This document shows positions 49,624-59,263 of a stretch of 64,000 bases of DNA, one piece after another. The notes under the pieces were generated by a model. The model saw only the letters and a list, made by a program, of their open reading frames with translations. It was not told where the DNA came from and made no database searches. The stretch's first letter is position 1, and each line of letters opens with the position of its first letter. The translations under genes and the position numbers were made by a program. The stretch is from Massilia sp. BJB1822 (lineage in GTDB: Bacteria; Pseudomonadota; Gammaproteobacteria; Burkholderiales; Burkholderiaceae_D): positions 186,001 to 250,000 of the forward strand of contig NZ_JABWEB010000001.1 in the NCBI RefSeq assembly GCF_013369485.1. Reading direction: 5' to 3'.

Positions 49624-50664
49624 TCAAACGGCAATCGGCAACCAAATCCGAAACTTTTTGCCGCTTTCAGAAAGGTTTTGCGCCGTCAGACTGCCGCCGT
49701 GCGCTTCCGCCACCGCGCGCGCCATGTACAGGCCCAGCCCGGACCCGGCAATGCCTTCGGCCGCGCGGCCGCGGAAGCCACGCTCGCCGAGACGGGCGAT
49801 TTCTTCTTCGGGAAGAGCGGAACCATGGTCGATCACCGAGAACTCGACCCCGCCTTCGCTTGCTTTTTTACCTACTAATTCTATCGCGGTATCGGGTGCT
49901 GTGTACTTAATTGCATTATCCAGCAAAATATCCAGGCAAAGCCGCATTCCTTGCGGGTCGCAACGCAGCCACTGCGGCAAGCCAAAGACTTCCACCTTGA
50001 TAGCGTTGCGCCGTATGCGCGCCGCTTCGCCCACTGTTTCGAGCAGGGCTTCGGGCGAAATTTCATTGGCCTGGCGCTTGCGGCCGATGCTGGCCAGACG
50101 CTCGGGCGACAGATAATCGTCGATCATGGCGATCAGGCGGTCCACCGCCACCTGGATTTTGCGGTAGCGCTTGCGCGTGGCCTCGTCGGCATTGGCTGAA
50201 GTCATTTCCAGGCGCTGCACGGCGCCGTCGATGGTCGACAGCGGGGTGCGGAATTCGTGCGAGAGCATGGAAGCGAAACGCTTCTGCTGCGTTTCCCATT
50301 CGGCGCGCTCGGCCAGCTGGCGGCTCAGGTCGCGCACCACGCCGGCCAGCTGCAGCGGCTGGCCCTTCTTGTCGAGCACCAGGACCGATTCGATTTCCAC
50401 CGTCAGGCTGCTGCCGTCGGCACGTTCCAGCACCAGTTCGCGCCGCAGGCGCAGGCGGCTGGCGTCGCCGTCCTGCCAGCGCGCCAGGCGCGCCGGCAAT
50501 TGCGCCAGCAGCTTGTCGGCATGCTGCTGGGCTTCCTCGGCGCTGAAGCCGAGGGCGGCATGCGCCGCGCTCAGATACAGCAGGCGCCCGCTGGCGCAGT
50601 CGATCAGCCAATGCACATCGCTGCTGCTGTCGAGCAGCAGCCGGAGTTGGGCAAGTTCGCTCAT
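49624..50664 (-). CDS. PAS-domain sensor histidine kinase (cytoplasmic)
   Basis: 346 residues. An N-terminal PAS domain (about 5-120: LRLLLDSSSDVHWLIDCASGRLLY), HisKA with His136 in SMLSHEFRTPLSTIDGA, then HATPase: N box LDILLDNAIKYT (about 245), DHGSALP and GSGLGLYMARAVAEAHGG. No transmembrane segment is visible, so it senses an internal signal. It starts 1 nt after the SNF2 helicase stop and precedes the response regulator, forming one operon. Confidence 0.88.
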   Translation of the reverse strand: MSELAQLRLLLDSSSDVHWLIDCASGRLLYLSAAHAALGFSAEEAQQHADKLLAQLPARLARWQDGDASRLRLRRELVLERADGSSLTVEIESVLVLDKKGQPLQLAGVVRDLSRQLAERAEWETQQKRFASMLSHEFRTPLSTIDGAVQRLEMTSANADEATRKRYRKIQVAVDRLIAMIDDYLSPERLASIGRKRQANEISPEALLETVGEAARIRRNAIKVEVFGLPQWLRCDPQGMRLCLDILLDNAIKYTAPDTAIELVGKKASEGGVEFSVIDHGSALPEEEIARLGERGFRGRAAEGIAGSGLGLYMARAVAEAHGGSLTAQNLSESGKKFRIWLPIAV

Positions 50665-50665
50665 A

Positions 50666-53600
50666 TCAGTCCACCAGTGGGGCGAAGATCTGCTGCAGGT
50701 CTTCCTGCGTCAGCGCCAGTTTTTGCGATTCGCCTTCCGCCAGCACCGATTGCGCCAGATCCGATTTCTTTTGCTGCAGGACCTGGATCTTCTCTTCCAG
50801 CGTGCCCTTGGCGATCAGCTTGTAGACAAACACGGGTTTGTCCTGACCGATGCGCCAGGCGCGGTCGGTGGCCTGGTTTTCAGCGGCCGGGTTCCACCAC
50901 GGATCATAGTGGATTACCGTATCGGCCGCCGTCAGATTGAGGCCGACCCCGCCGGCTTTCAGGCTGATCAGGAAAATCGGCACCGCCCCCTGCTGGAAGG
51001 CCGCCACTTGCGCGCCGCGGTCCTTGGTTTCGCCGGTGAGGATGGCATACGGAATATCGCGCGCATCGAGTTCTTCCTCGATCAGTTCCAGCATGGAAGT
51101 GAATTGCGAGAACACCAGGATCTTGCGGTTTTCTTCCAGCAGATCCTCGACCATCTGCATCAGGTCGGCCAGCTTGGCCGAACCGGCGGCTTGCTGCTTG
51201 CGCGCCGGCAGCGATTTCACCAGGCGCGGATCGCAGCATACCTGGCGCAGCTTGAGCAACGCTTCCAGGATCACGATCTGGCTGCGCGCCACGCCCTTGC
51301 GGTCGATTTCCTCGCGCACCTTCTGGTCCATGGCCAGGCGCACGGTCTCGTACAGATCGCGCTGGCCGCCGCTGAGTTCGACCTTGCGCACCATCTCGGT
51401 CTTGGGCGGCAGCTCCTTGGCCACGCTGTCCTTGGTCCGGCGCAGGAGGAAGGGCTTGATGCGGCGGTTCAGGAGCGCGCGGCGCAGCGGATCGTCCTGG
51501 CGCTCGATCGGGTGGCGGAACTGGGTGTTGAAAGTCTTCTCGTCGCCCAAGAGGCCGGGCAAGAGGAAGTGGAATTGCGACCACAGCTCGCCCAGATGGT
51601 TTTCCAGCGGCGTGCCGGACAGGCAAAGGCGGTGCTTGGCGCGCAGCAGGCCGGCGCTCTGGGCCGCCTTGGAACGGGTGTTCTTGATGTAGTGCGACTC
51701 GTCGAGGATGACCAGGTGGAAGTCGTGCTCGCGCAGTTTTTCCTCGTCGCGCGGCAGGAGCGCATAGGTGGTCAGCACCAGGTCGGCTTCGGGAATCTGC
51801 TCGAACATCTGGGCCCGGTCCTTGCCTTGCAGGAGCAGCACCTTCAGGCCCGGCGCGAAGCGGGCAGCCTCGTCCTGCCAGTTGCCCATCAGGCTGGTGG
51901 GCGCGATGACCAGGGCCGGGTGGGTCAGGCGGCCCGCCTCTTTTTCCACCAGGATGTGGGCCAGGGTCTGCACCGTCTTGCCCAGGCCCATATCGTCGGC
52001 CAGGATGCCGGCCAGGCCGTATTCGCGCAGGAACTGCATCCAGGACAGGCCTTCGGTCTGGTAATCGCGCAGCGTCGCTTGCAGGCCGGCCGGGGTGGAG
52101 ATGCGCTGCACCGAGGCGAACTGGTTGAGGCGGCGGCCCATGGCGCGCAATTCCTCGCCGCCGGTCCAGACGAAATCGATATTGCGCGCCAGTTCGTCCA
52201 GGCGCGCCGCGTCGAGCGTGGCCATGCGCACCGCATGGCGCACTTTCTCGCTGAAATACAGCTCGCCCAAGGTGGCCAGGATCGGCTTGACGCGCTTCCA
52301 GGGCAGGGCCACGCGGCTGCCGTCGGGCAGGGTGGCCAGCATCTGGTCGGCGTCGGCGTGGGCTGCCAGCGCCTTGATGTTGAAGTCCTGCGGCGCCGTG
52401 CGGATCATCTGCACCAGCACCGGCAGCAGCGGCACGCGCTCCGCGCCGACGGTGATGCCCAGTTCCAGCTCGAACCAGGCATTGCCGGTGTCCGGCCCCT
52501 CTTCCTCGACCTCGGCATACCAGTCGCCGACGGCGCTCAGGTCGTAGCGGTATTTGACGGATTTCTCGACCTGCCAGCCGGCCACGCGCAGCTCTTCGAT
52601 GCCAGCGTCGGCAAAGCGGATCCAGTCCGCCTGGCTAGCAAGCAGCAAGCCGCCGCGCACGCTGGACAAAGGCAGCGAGTTCGGCTTGCGGAAACCCAGC
52701 TCGGTCAGGGTATGCAGGGCGGCCGCCTCGGCCTCCTCGTTGCGCTGGATGATCTCGGTCACGTCGCCGCGCTGGCGCACCACGCGCTGCGCCGGGTCGA
52801 AGGAGACGCGCTCGCCATCGTAGTCGTAGGACAGCACGGCGTAATCGTTCCAGCGCTGCACCGAACCATCGGCCAGCTGGGCGCTATCGAGCAGCAGGAT
52901 GGGGCGCGGCTGCACGTCCTTGCGCAGGCGCTGCGGCAGCTGCTGCGGCAGCGGCAGCAGGTGCTGCAAGCCGTGCGCCAGCAGGAGCTGGGACACGCGC
53001 ATCTTATCGTTGGCCATCAGCAGCGGCGCCTGGGCCACCAGGGCCTGCAATTCGGCCAGGGCGATATTGCTGCCGCCCTGGTTCAGGTACAGCTCGCCGC
53101 ACGAGAGATTGTCGATATACCAGGGCGGATCGGTCGGCAGCATATAGTCGATCTGGTCCGCGCCCGGATGGCGCGCGCCCTCGGGCGGCTCGACCTGCCA
53201 GCCCAGGCGCAAGCCCTTGCCTTCTTCGCGCCAGGCCAGATTGGCTTCGCGCAGCGGGCCAGCTTTCATCGGGTACACCATGCCATTGCCGACATCGGCC
53301 CAGGAATTGGCCCACAGCAGCTTGCCCTGGGTGGACAGCATGGTCAGCAGGGCGGCGCCGATCTTGCCGCGCGGCTCGGTGGCCGTGCCGGTCTGGGAAT
53401 TCGGGCCGCTGCGCATGGCGACGAAGAAGCGGATCAAGTCATCGTCGCCGGCTTCCAGGAAGGCGGGCGGGGCCGAGAGCAGGGAAAACACTTCGCTGAT
53501 CGGCGTGGCGGCCGCCACATCGCCGTTCGGCCGCAGGCGCGCCTTGTACAGGCACAGCGCCACATGGCGGCCGCCGCTGGTGGGCGCCAGCACGTAGATC

Positions 53601-53794
53601 AGGCGGTGGTTGCTTTGTTTCGGGTCCGCTTCGACCGGCGCCAGCTTCGCTTTTGGATGGGCGGCAGCATCCACCCGCTGCAGCCAGGTGGCGACGGCAT
53701 AGGGCAGTTGCGTCCCCGGCGCGCCGGCCGGAACAGGGGTGGGGGCGGCAGGAGCTTCGCGGGTTTCGTCGCGGGTTAAATCCATTGGGCGCAT
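50666..53794 (-). CDS. SNF2-family ATP-dependent helicase
   Basis: 1042 residues with the SNF2 ATPase in the C-terminal half: ILADDMGLGKTVQTLAHIL (about residue 600), VILDESHYIKN (about 694), SGTPLENHLGELWSQFHFLLPG, then helicase C with VFSQFTSMLELIEEEL, SLKAGGVGLNLTAADTVIHYD and RIGQDKPVFVYKL. The N-terminal about 450 residues include low-complexity, beta-rich and DUF-like sequence that I do not assign. It probably translocates on double-stranded DNA. It is first in an operon with a histidine kinase and response regulator. Only distantly similar to the 14-18 kb SNF2 protein outside the ATPase. Confidence 0.87.
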   Translation of the reverse strand: MRPMDLTRDETREAPAAPTPVPAGAPGTQLPYAVATWLQRVDAAAHPKAKLAPVEADPKQSNHRLIYVLAPTSGGRHVALCLYKARLRPNGDVAAATPISEVFSLLSAPPAFLEAGDDDLIRFFVAMRSGPNSQTGTATEPRGKIGAALLTMLSTQGKLLWANSWADVGNGMVYPMKAGPLREANLAWREEGKGLRLGWQVEPPEGARHPGADQIDYMLPTDPPWYIDNLSCGELYLNQGGSNIALAELQALVAQAPLLMANDKMRVSQLLLAHGLQHLLPLPQQLPQRLRKDVQPRPILLLDSAQLADGSVQRWNDYAVLSYDYDGERVSFDPAQRVVRQRGDVTEIIQRNEEAEAAALHTLTELGFRKPNSLPLSSVRGGLLLASQADWIRFADAGIEELRVAGWQVEKSVKYRYDLSAVGDWYAEVEEEGPDTGNAWFELELGITVGAERVPLLPVLVQMIRTAPQDFNIKALAAHADADQMLATLPDGSRVALPWKRVKPILATLGELYFSEKVRHAVRMATLDAARLDELARNIDFVWTGGEELRAMGRRLNQFASVQRISTPAGLQATLRDYQTEGLSWMQFLREYGLAGILADDMGLGKTVQTLAHILVEKEAGRLTHPALVIAPTSLMGNWQDEAARFAPGLKVLLLQGKDRAQMFEQIPEADLVLTTYALLPRDEEKLREHDFHLVILDESHYIKNTRSKAAQSAGLLRAKHRLCLSGTPLENHLGELWSQFHFLLPGLLGDEKTFNTQFRHPIERQDDPLRRALLNRRIKPFLLRRTKDSVAKELPPKTEMVRKVELSGGQRDLYETVRLAMDQKVREEIDRKGVARSQIVILEALLKLRQVCCDPRLVKSLPARKQQAAGSAKLADLMQMVEDLLEENRKILVFSQFTSMLELIEEELDARDIPYAILTGETKDRGAQVAAFQQGAVPIFLISLKAGGVGLNLTAADTVIHYDPWWNPAAENQATDRAWRIGQDKPVFVYKLIAKGTLEEKIQVLQQKKSDLAQSVLAEGESQKLALTQEDLQQIFAPLVD

Positions 53795-53953
53795 GTACGT
53801 TTGGAAGGTTCAAAAACAACAACACGCAATATTATCCGCCAACTATGGTTCTGTGTTTGTGAAAGTTCTAACTTAGTGTTACCGCACACCCGTTTTCCCC
53901 TATCTATCCCTTGAATTGGTTATGATTCCGGCCTTGAACTGAGGACTACCACC

Positions 53954-56305
53954 ATGCTGCCTGCTATCGAACAACGTCTTGCCCTGGAACTGGCCGCCAA
54001 GCCGGCCCAGGTCGCCGCCTCCATCGCCCTGCTGGACGAAGGCGCCACCGTCCCCTTCATCGCCCGCTACCGCAAGGAAGCCACGGGCGGCCTGGACGAT
54101 ATCCAGCTGCGCCTGCTGGAAGAGCGCCTGCGCTATCTGCGCGAGCTGGAAGAGCGGCGCGCCGCCATCGTGGCCTCGATCACCGAGCAGGGCAAGATGA
54201 CGCCCGAACTGCTGCAGGCCGTCATGCTGGCCGAGGACAAGACCCGGCTGGAAGACCTGTACCTGCCCTATAAGCAAAAACGCCGCACCAAGGCCCAGAT
54301 CGCCATCGAAGCGGGTCTGACGCCGCTGGCCGAGGCCCTGCTGGACAATCCCGCCCTGAACCCGGACGCCGAAGCCGGCAACTACCTGCGCGAAGCCTTC
54401 ACCACGGCCGACGGCAGCAATAATCCCGGCGTGGCCGACGCCAAGGCGGCCCTGGACGGCGCGCGCCAGATCCTGATGGAGCGCTTCGCCGAAGACGCTA
54501 CGCTCTTGCAATCCTTGCGCGAATACGTGCAGGAACATGGCGTGGTCGACTCCAAGGTGGTCGAGGGCAAGCAGGAAGAAGGCGAGAAATTCGCCGACTA
54601 CTTCGACTATTCGGAAGCTATCCACGCGATTCCCTCGCACCGCGCCCTGGCCCTGCTGCGCGGCCGCCGCGAAGGCATGCTGGACGTCACCCTGCGCCTC
54701 GATACGGAAGCGGAAAAGCCGAAATGGGATGCGCCGCACAATCCCTGCGAAGGCCGCATCGCGGCGCGCTTCGGCATCCGCCAGCAAGGCCGCGCGGCCG
54801 ATAAATGGCTGGGCGACACGGTGCGCTGGACCTGGCGCGTGAAAAGTTTCATGCACCTGGAAACCGAGCTGATGGGCGCACTGCGCGAGCGCGCCGAACT
54901 CGATGCGATCACGGTCTTCGCTACCAATTTGAAAGCTTTGCTGCTGGCGGCCCCGGCCGGCCAGCGCGCCACCATGGGCCTCGACCCGGGCCTGCGCACC
55001 GGCGTCAAGGTCGCTGTGGTCGACGCCACCGGCAAGGTGGTCGATACCGCCACGATCTACCCGCACCAGCCGCGCAACGACTGGCACGGCTCGCTGCACA
55101 CCCTGGCCCAGCTGGCGGCCAAGCACAATGTGGCCCTGATCTCGATCGGCAACGGCACGGCCTCGCGCGAGACCGACAAGCTGGCCCAGGATCTGATCAA
55201 GCAGCAGCCGGAACTGAAGATGAACAAGATCGTGGTGTCGGAAGCGGGCGCCTCGGTGTATTCCGCCTCGGAATTCGCCTCGCGCGAACTGCCCGAGCTC
55301 GACGTCTCGCTGCGCGGCGCCGTCTCGATCGCGCGCCGCCTGCAAGACCCGCTGGCCGAGCTGGTGAAGATCGATCCGAAATCCATCGGCGTCGGCCAAT
55401 ACCAGCACGACGTCAGCCAGACCCAGCTGGCGCGCACCCTGGACGCCGTGGTCGAGGATTGCGTCAATGCCGTGGGCGTGGACGTGAACACCGCCTCGGC
55501 GCCGCTGCTGGCGCGCGTCTCCGGCCTGTCGGCCAGCGTGGCGCAAAGCATCGTCACCTACCGCGACCTGAAGGGCGCGTTCAGCTCGCGCGCCGGCCTG
55601 AAAGCCGTGCCGCGCCTGGGCGACAAGACCTTCGAGCAGGCGGCCGGCTTCCTGCGCGTGCTGGGCGGCGACAATCCGCTGGACGCGTCGGCAGTGCACC
55701 CGGAATCGTATCCGCTGGTGGAAAAAATCCTCGGCGATATCAAGAAAGATATCCAGGCCGTGATCGGCGACGGCGGCCTGCTGAAAACCCTGAGTCCGGC
55801 CAAATATGCCGACGAAAAATTCGGCGTGCCGACCGTGAGCGACATCCTGCGCGAGCTGGAAAAGCCGGGCCGCGACCCGCGTCCCGAATTCACCACCGCC
55901 ACCTTCAAGGAAGGCGTGGAAGAGATCAAGGACTTGCGGCCCGACATGATCCTGGAAGGCGTGGTGACCAATGTGGCCGCCTTTGGCGCCTTCGTCGACA
56001 TCGGCGTGCACCAGGACGGACTGGTGCACATTTCCGCCCTGTCCAACAGCTTCGTCAAAGACCCGCACAGCGTGGTCAAAGCCGGCCAGGTGGTCAAGGT
56101 CAAGGTGCTCGAAGTGGACGAAAAGCGCAAGCGCATCGCCCTGACGATGCGCCTGACGGACAGCGCGCCGGCCGCCGGCTCCCGTCCCGAACAGCGCGGC
56201 GACCGCAACGACCGCCGCGCCATGGGCCAGCAGCAAAAACAGCAGGCGCGCGAGCCGCAAGTGCAAAACTCCATGGCCGCCGCCTTCGCCAAACTGCGCG
56301 GCTAA
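53954..56305 (+). CDS. tex: RNA-binding transcriptional accessory protein Tex
   Basis: 783 residues. N-terminal helical Tex domain ([39 protein letters not shown]), YqgF/RNase H-like domain ([18 protein letters not shown]), helix-hairpin-helix ([21 protein letters not shown]) and a C-terminal S1 RNA-binding domain (about 660-735: [19 protein letters not shown]). The last 40 residues are basic and Gln/Arg-rich. Tex binds nucleic acids and affects transcription elongation and toxin expression in other species. GAGGA precedes the ATG. Confidence 0.96.
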   Translation: MLPAIEQRLALELAAKPAQVAASIALLDEGATVPFIARYRKEATGGLDDIQLRLLEERLRYLRELEERRAAIVASITEQGKMTPELLQAVMLAEDKTRLEDLYLPYKQKRRTKAQIAIEAGLTPLAEALLDNPALNPDAEAGNYLREAFTTADGSNNPGVADAKAALDGARQILMERFAEDATLLQSLREYVQEHGVVDSKVVEGKQEEGEKFADYFDYSEAIHAIPSHRALALLRGRREGMLDVTLRLDTEAEKPKWDAPHNPCEGRIAARFGIRQQGRAADKWLGDTVRWTWRVKSFMHLETELMGALRERAELDAITVFATNLKALLLAAPAGQRATMGLDPGLRTGVKVAVVDATGKVVDTATIYPHQPRNDWHGSLHTLAQLAAKHNVALISIGNGTASRETDKLAQDLIKQQPELKMNKIVVSEAGASVYSASEFASRELPELDVSLRGAVSIARRLQDPLAELVKIDPKSIGVGQYQHDVSQTQLARTLDAVVEDCVNAVGVDVNTASAPLLARVSGLSASVAQSIVTYRDLKGAFSSRAGLKAVPRLGDKTFEQAAGFLRVLGGDNPLDASAVHPESYPLVEKILGDIKKDIQAVIGDGGLLKTLSPAKYADEKFGVPTVSDILRELEKPGRDPRPEFTTATFKEGVEEIKDLRPDMILEGVVTNVAAFGAFVDIGVHQDGLVHISALSNSFVKDPHSVVKAGQVVKVKVLEVDEKRKRIALTMRLTDSAPAAGSRPEQRGDRNDRRAMGQQQKQQAREPQVQNSMAAAFAKLRG

Positions 56306-56311
56306 ATCCAG

Positions 56312-56339
56312 GCTGGCGGCTGTCCGGCCGCCAGCTTTT
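56312..56339 (+). terminator. Rho-independent terminator of tex
   Basis: GCTGGCGGC (56312-56320) and GCCGCCAGC (56327-56335) form a perfect 9-bp stem with loop TGTCCG, followed by TTTT, 7 nt after the tex stop codon. Confidence 0.85.
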
Positions 56340-56400
56340 CGGCCTTGGCCGGCGTTTTCTTATAAAATAGAAGCATCTTTTCTTTTTCTTAGAGGCAGCA

Positions 56401-56715
56401 ATGAGCGACGATGTGCAAAAGTGGATCAAGGAAACCGTGACCAATACCCCGGTGGTGCTGTTCATGAAGGGCACCGCCCAGTTCCCGCAGTGCGGTTTTT
56501 CCGGCCGCGCCATCCAGATTCTGAAGGCTTGCGGCGTCGAGAATATCGCCACCGTGAATGTGCTGGATGATCCGGAAGTGCGTCAGGGCATCAAGGAATA
56601 CTCGAACTGGCCCACCATTCCGCAGCTGTATGTGCGCGGCGAATTCGTCGGCGGCTCCGATATCATGAGCGAGATGTTCGAGTCGGGCGAGCTGAAAGCA
56701 CTGCTGGATGCCTGA
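56401..56715 (+). CDS. grxD: Monothiol glutaredoxin, Grx4 family
   Basis: 104 residues with the monothiol active site QCGFS (Cys31), [14 protein letters not shown] and the glutathione-binding [20 protein letters not shown]. Grx4 proteins carry 2Fe-2S clusters and pair with BolA-type proteins; an IbaG gene lies at 32.2 kb. AGAGGCAGCA precedes the ATG. ubiX overlaps its end by 8 nt. Confidence 0.95.
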   Translation: MSDDVQKWIKETVTNTPVVLFMKGTAQFPQCGFSGRAIQILKACGVENIATVNVLDDPEVRQGIKEYSNWPTIPQLYVRGEFVGGSDIMSEMFESGELKALLDA

Positions 56716-57295
56716 TCGCCCGCGGCGGATCGTCATTGCCATCACCGGCGCCACCGGCGCCGTGTATGGCGTGCGTCTGCTGCAAATTTTGAAGGATATG
56801 CCGGCCGTCGAGACCCATCTGGTGGTCTCGGAGGCGGCCGTGCTGACCCTGCACGAGGAAACCGGCTTGCAGCGGCGCGAGGTGGAGGCCTTGGCCCACG
56901 TCGTGCATAAGCCGCAGAATATCGGCGCTGCGATCGCCAGCGGCTCGTTTCAGAGCGACGGCATGGTGATTGCCCCCTGTTCGATGAAGACCCTGGCCGC
57001 CGTGGCCCATGGCTTGTCGGATAATCTGATCGCGCGCGCCGCCGATGTGATGCTGAAAGAACGCCGCCGCCTGATCCTGATGGTGCGCGAAACCCCCTTC
57101 AACCTGGCGCACCTGCGCAATATGACCGCCGTCACCGAGATGGGCGGCATCATCTTCCCCCCCCTGCCCAGCTTCTATCACCGGCCGCAAAGCATTGCCG
57201 ACATGGTCGACCACACGGTGGCCCGCGTCATCGATTTGCTGGGACTGGAACATCAGCTGGCGCCGCGCTGGAGCGGCTTGAACGGCCAGGCCTAG
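56708..57295 (+). CDS. ubiX: Flavin prenyltransferase UbiX
   Basis: 195 residues. N-terminal [61 protein letters not shown] (in pieces: [19 protein letters not shown]) and the C-terminal [23 protein letters not shown]. It makes prenylated FMN, the cofactor of the UbiD decarboxylase in ubiquinone synthesis. The 8-nt overlap with grxD implies translational coupling. Confidence 0.95.
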   Translation: MPDRPRRIVIAITGATGAVYGVRLLQILKDMPAVETHLVVSEAAVLTLHEETGLQRREVEALAHVVHKPQNIGAAIASGSFQSDGMVIAPCSMKTLAAVAHGLSDNLIARAADVMLKERRRLILMVRETPFNLAHLRNMTAVTEMGGIIFPPLPSFYHRPQSIADMVDHTVARVIDLLGLEHQLAPRWSGLNGQA

Positions 57296-57300
57296 CGGCC

Positions 57301-57320
57301 CGAGGGGCTAGCGCCCCTCG
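57301..57320. terminator. Hairpin between ubiX and the 60-residue gene
   Basis: CGAGGGGC and GCCCCTCG (57301-57308, 57313-57320) with a 4-nt loop. It lies 5 nt past the ubiX stop and includes the stop codon of the convergent small gene. No clear T run on either side, so efficiency is uncertain. Confidence 0.45.
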
Positions 57321-57490
57321 TAAGGCGAGTAAGTCGCCCGCTTCAATTCTTTCGCTTCTTCGAGCATGCGGCGCTGCGCATTGCGCTTGCGCAGGACTTC
57401 GGCGTGCTGGGCCGCCGTCATCGGCGGGGCGGTCATCAGGTCTTTCAGCTGTGCTGCATTGCTGTAATTGCTTTTGAACAGAGGACTCAT
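57308..57490 (-). CDS. Small conserved-looking hypothetical protein
   Basis: 60 residues, basic and helical: SPLFKSNYSNAAQLKDLMTAPP then AQHAEVLRKRNAQRRMLEEAKELKRATYSPYEGR (in pieces). A perfect AAGGAG stands 5 nt before the ATG at 57488-57490, which argues for a real gene. No signal peptide, membrane helix or recognised domain. Its upstream region holds two inverted repeats, and a helix-turn-helix regulator gene follows further upstream. Function unknown. Confidence 0.6.
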   Translation of the reverse strand: MSPLFKSNYSNAAQLKDLMTAPPMTAAQHAEVLRKRNAQRRMLEEAKELKRATYSPYEGR

Positions 57491-57803
57491 GCTACTCCTT
57501 GCAATTCGCGCGGGGGCGGGGCGCCTTGGCGCTATTCTGCATCAAAATCATGTCAGATCGGTGACATTTCGCATTTTGAACCATTTCATTACATGAAGAT
57601 ACAAAGTGGTATGGTCGCAAGCCGGCCGCTACGGGCAAGATGCGGGCGGCACAAAGCTGCGCAAAAATGCGGCAAAACGGGCTGAAAATCGGGTGCGCGG
57701 GGGCAACGCGGGGGTCGGATGGGGACGCGCGGGGGTGGAGGCGGGAAGCGAAAGCGGACTGCAAAAACGGCGAGCCTGCGCGGGACTAAGCCGTGATTTC
57801 TTG
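57491..57803. promoter_or_regulatory. Upstream region of the 60-residue gene with two inverted repeats
   Basis: No gene. ATGTCA-N6-TGACAT lies at 57550-57567 and TTCAT-N3-ATGAA at 57585-57597, 60-107 bp before the small gene's start. They could be operators for the neighbouring XRE-type protein, whose own upstream site has the same 6-6-6 geometry. From 57690 to 57780 the sequence is G-rich with short GGGG tracts on the plus strand. Confidence 0.45.
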
Positions 57804-58211
57804 TTACTTTTGGTAGTTGACGCGGACCAGCATGCGAATAAATTCACGTGCAATTTGACGGTGATGTTCGTCCAGACGCTGCAAATCCGCTATCAATTTG
57901 ACATCGGCGGACTCAAAGCGCGACAAGCCATTGGCGCCTTCGCCATTGGCCGCGGCATTTTCCGCGCCGCCAAAGCGCAGCCATTCGGCAGGCACGCCCA
58001 GCCACTGCGCAATCATGCGCAGCTTTTCCTGGGTGGGAATAGCCTCGCCTACCAGCCATTTACGGGCGGCGTGGACGGTGATGGGACGGCCGTCAAAGCG
58101 GATATTGAATTCCCTGGCCAGCCGGGTCGGACTGTCGGGGGAATAATGGGCGTTTTTCAAAGCTTGCTGCAGGCGCTGGCTAAAGCTTTCGCGTTCATTT
58201 GAAGAATTCAT
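57804..58211 (-). CDS. XRE/lambda-repressor-like helix-turn-helix regulator
   Basis: 135 residues. The N-terminal helical DNA-binding domain (about 8-72) contains PTRLAREFNIRFDGRPITVHAARKWLVGEAIPTQEKLRMIAQWLGV (in pieces: TVHAARKWLVGE, LRMIAQWLGV). The remainder is a short linker and two helices (SADVKLIADLQRLDEHHRQIAREFIRML) that may dimerise. There is no peptidase or sensor domain. The start ATG lacks a clear Shine-Dalgarno. An 18-bp inverted repeat just upstream suggests autoregulation. Confidence 0.75.
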   Translation of the reverse strand: MNSSNERESFSQRLQQALKNAHYSPDSPTRLAREFNIRFDGRPITVHAARKWLVGEAIPTQEKLRMIAQWLGVPAEWLRFGGAENAAANGEGANGLSRFESADVKLIADLQRLDEHHRQIAREFIRMLVRVNYQK

Positions 58212-58222
58212 AGTTGCACTAT

Positions 58223-58240
58223 TTCATGACACGGCATGAA
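58223..58240 (-). promoter_or_regulatory. Candidate operator of the XRE-type regulator
   Basis: TTCATG-ACACGG-CATGAA: 6-bp arms and 6-nt spacer, 12 nt upstream of the regulator's ATG. TGAATGTCA adjoins it on the right. Geometry and position fit a dimeric repressor site. Confidence 0.5.
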
Positions 58241-58687
58241 TGTCAGTCTCTGGAAAGGTCAGACCAATTGTGACAAACAAAAACTTAACAATTAACATTT
58301 TACGCTTGGCGACCACCTTTGCCCCTGTCTGCTCCACCAAATAAAATATTGCCGAAACCGCTTTGAATAGCAAAATTTACTAGCCATTTCCGAAAAGAAA
58401 GAATTAACTTTAGAACAATCTTGACGAAAAAATGGGCGGGACAAACGGCAGTGTAATCCGGCTGTTAAAACTCCGCTGGTATTAAAACGGGAGCCATTTG
58501 CGCCAACACAGATGCGGACGCAAAAGCACGCTCGTTCAGCGACCATTAGTTTAAATGAACAGTTTGTGGCGAATCACAAGTAACCTGAAATCGCGGGGAC
58601 GGTTCATTATAGGCCGCTTCTGTCAAGCCGCGCTCACGCGTGCCGAAGCGGACATGGCTTCCTGCCGGCGGGCGCGCTACAATGTGC
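58241..58687. other. AT-rich non-coding spacer
   Basis: About 450 bp without a convincing gene. It is strongly AT-rich to about 58560 (runs such as AACAATTAACATTTTACG), then returns to normal composition. No repeat, RNA gene or phage feature is recognised. Confidence 0.4.
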
Positions 58688-58704
58688 TTGACGTTACGTA
58701 AACG
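58688..58704 (+). promoter_or_regulatory. Candidate LiuR operator upstream of liuR
   Basis: TTGACGTTACGTAAACG contains the palindrome TTACGTAA (58694-58701) and ends 18 nt before the liuR ATG. It shares ACGT-rich words with the site before ivd. A TTGACG word could also act as a -35. MerR-family LiuR proteins bind such sites. Confidence 0.6.
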
Positions 58705-58722
58705 GAAGACCCATTGTAAGCC

Positions 58723-59124
58723 ATGCCGACCTATACCATTACCGAACTGGCGCGCGAGTTCGACATCACCGCCCGCGCCATCCGCTTTTATGAAGACCAG
58801 GGCTTGCTCAGCCCCTCGCGCGAGGGCGCGGGCGGACGCAACCGCGTCTACACGCCGCGCGACCGCACCCGCCTCAAGCTGACCCTGCGCGGCAAGCGCC
58901 TCGGCCTCTCGCTGTCCGAGATCAAGAGCCTGGTCGATATGTATGAGTCGCCCAAGGACACTGCCGCCCAGATGAACCGCTTCCTCGGCGTGCTGGCCCA
59001 GCACCGCGAAACCCTGGAGCAGCAGCGCGAGGATATCGAAATGTCGCTGGCCGAAATCAGCGCCCATGAAGAGGAATGCAAGCGTTTGCTGGCCGCCGTC
59101 GGCCAGGAGGCGCCCGCCGCTTAA
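58723..59124 (+). CDS. liuR: MerR-family regulator LiuR of leucine/isovalerate catabolism
   Basis: 133 residues. MerR helix-turn-helix (YTITELAREFDITARAIRFYEDQGLLSP) and a long dimerisation helix with SLSEIKSLVDMYESPKDTAAQM. There is no conserved Cys metal site, matching LiuR rather than metal sensors. It stands directly before ivd, with a palindromic ACGT-rich site upstream of each gene. LiuR usually represses branched-chain acyl-CoA catabolic genes. Confidence 0.87.
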   Translation: MPTYTITELAREFDITARAIRFYEDQGLLSPSREGAGGRNRVYTPRDRTRLKLTLRGKRLGLSLSEIKSLVDMYESPKDTAAQMNRFLGVLAQHRETLEQQREDIEMSLAEISAHEEECKRLLAAVGQEAPAA

Positions 59125-59190
59125 GCCGGCGCGCCGCGGCCCGCTGCCCCGCAATGGCAGCGGCCGGCAGGGGCGGCTTGCAGCGCTTAC

Positions 59191-59212
59191 TTTACGTTTA
59201 CGTTAACGTCAC
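59191..59212 (+). promoter_or_regulatory. Candidate LiuR operator upstream of ivd
   Basis: Three ACGT-containing words in a row, TTTACG-TTTACG-TTAACGT, with perfect palindrome ACGTTAACGT at 59200-59209. It lies 52-73 nt before the ivd start codon, in the promoter region. Confidence 0.65.
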
Positions 59213-59263
59213 ATCGGCGTATGATTTGCGCTTCCATACCTTAACCAGAAGAATGAGGATGAC

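Noticed and set aside
57690..57780. G-quadruplex cluster
   Set aside because: GGGG runs are short and irregularly spaced in a high-GC genome, so no specific structure can be claimed.
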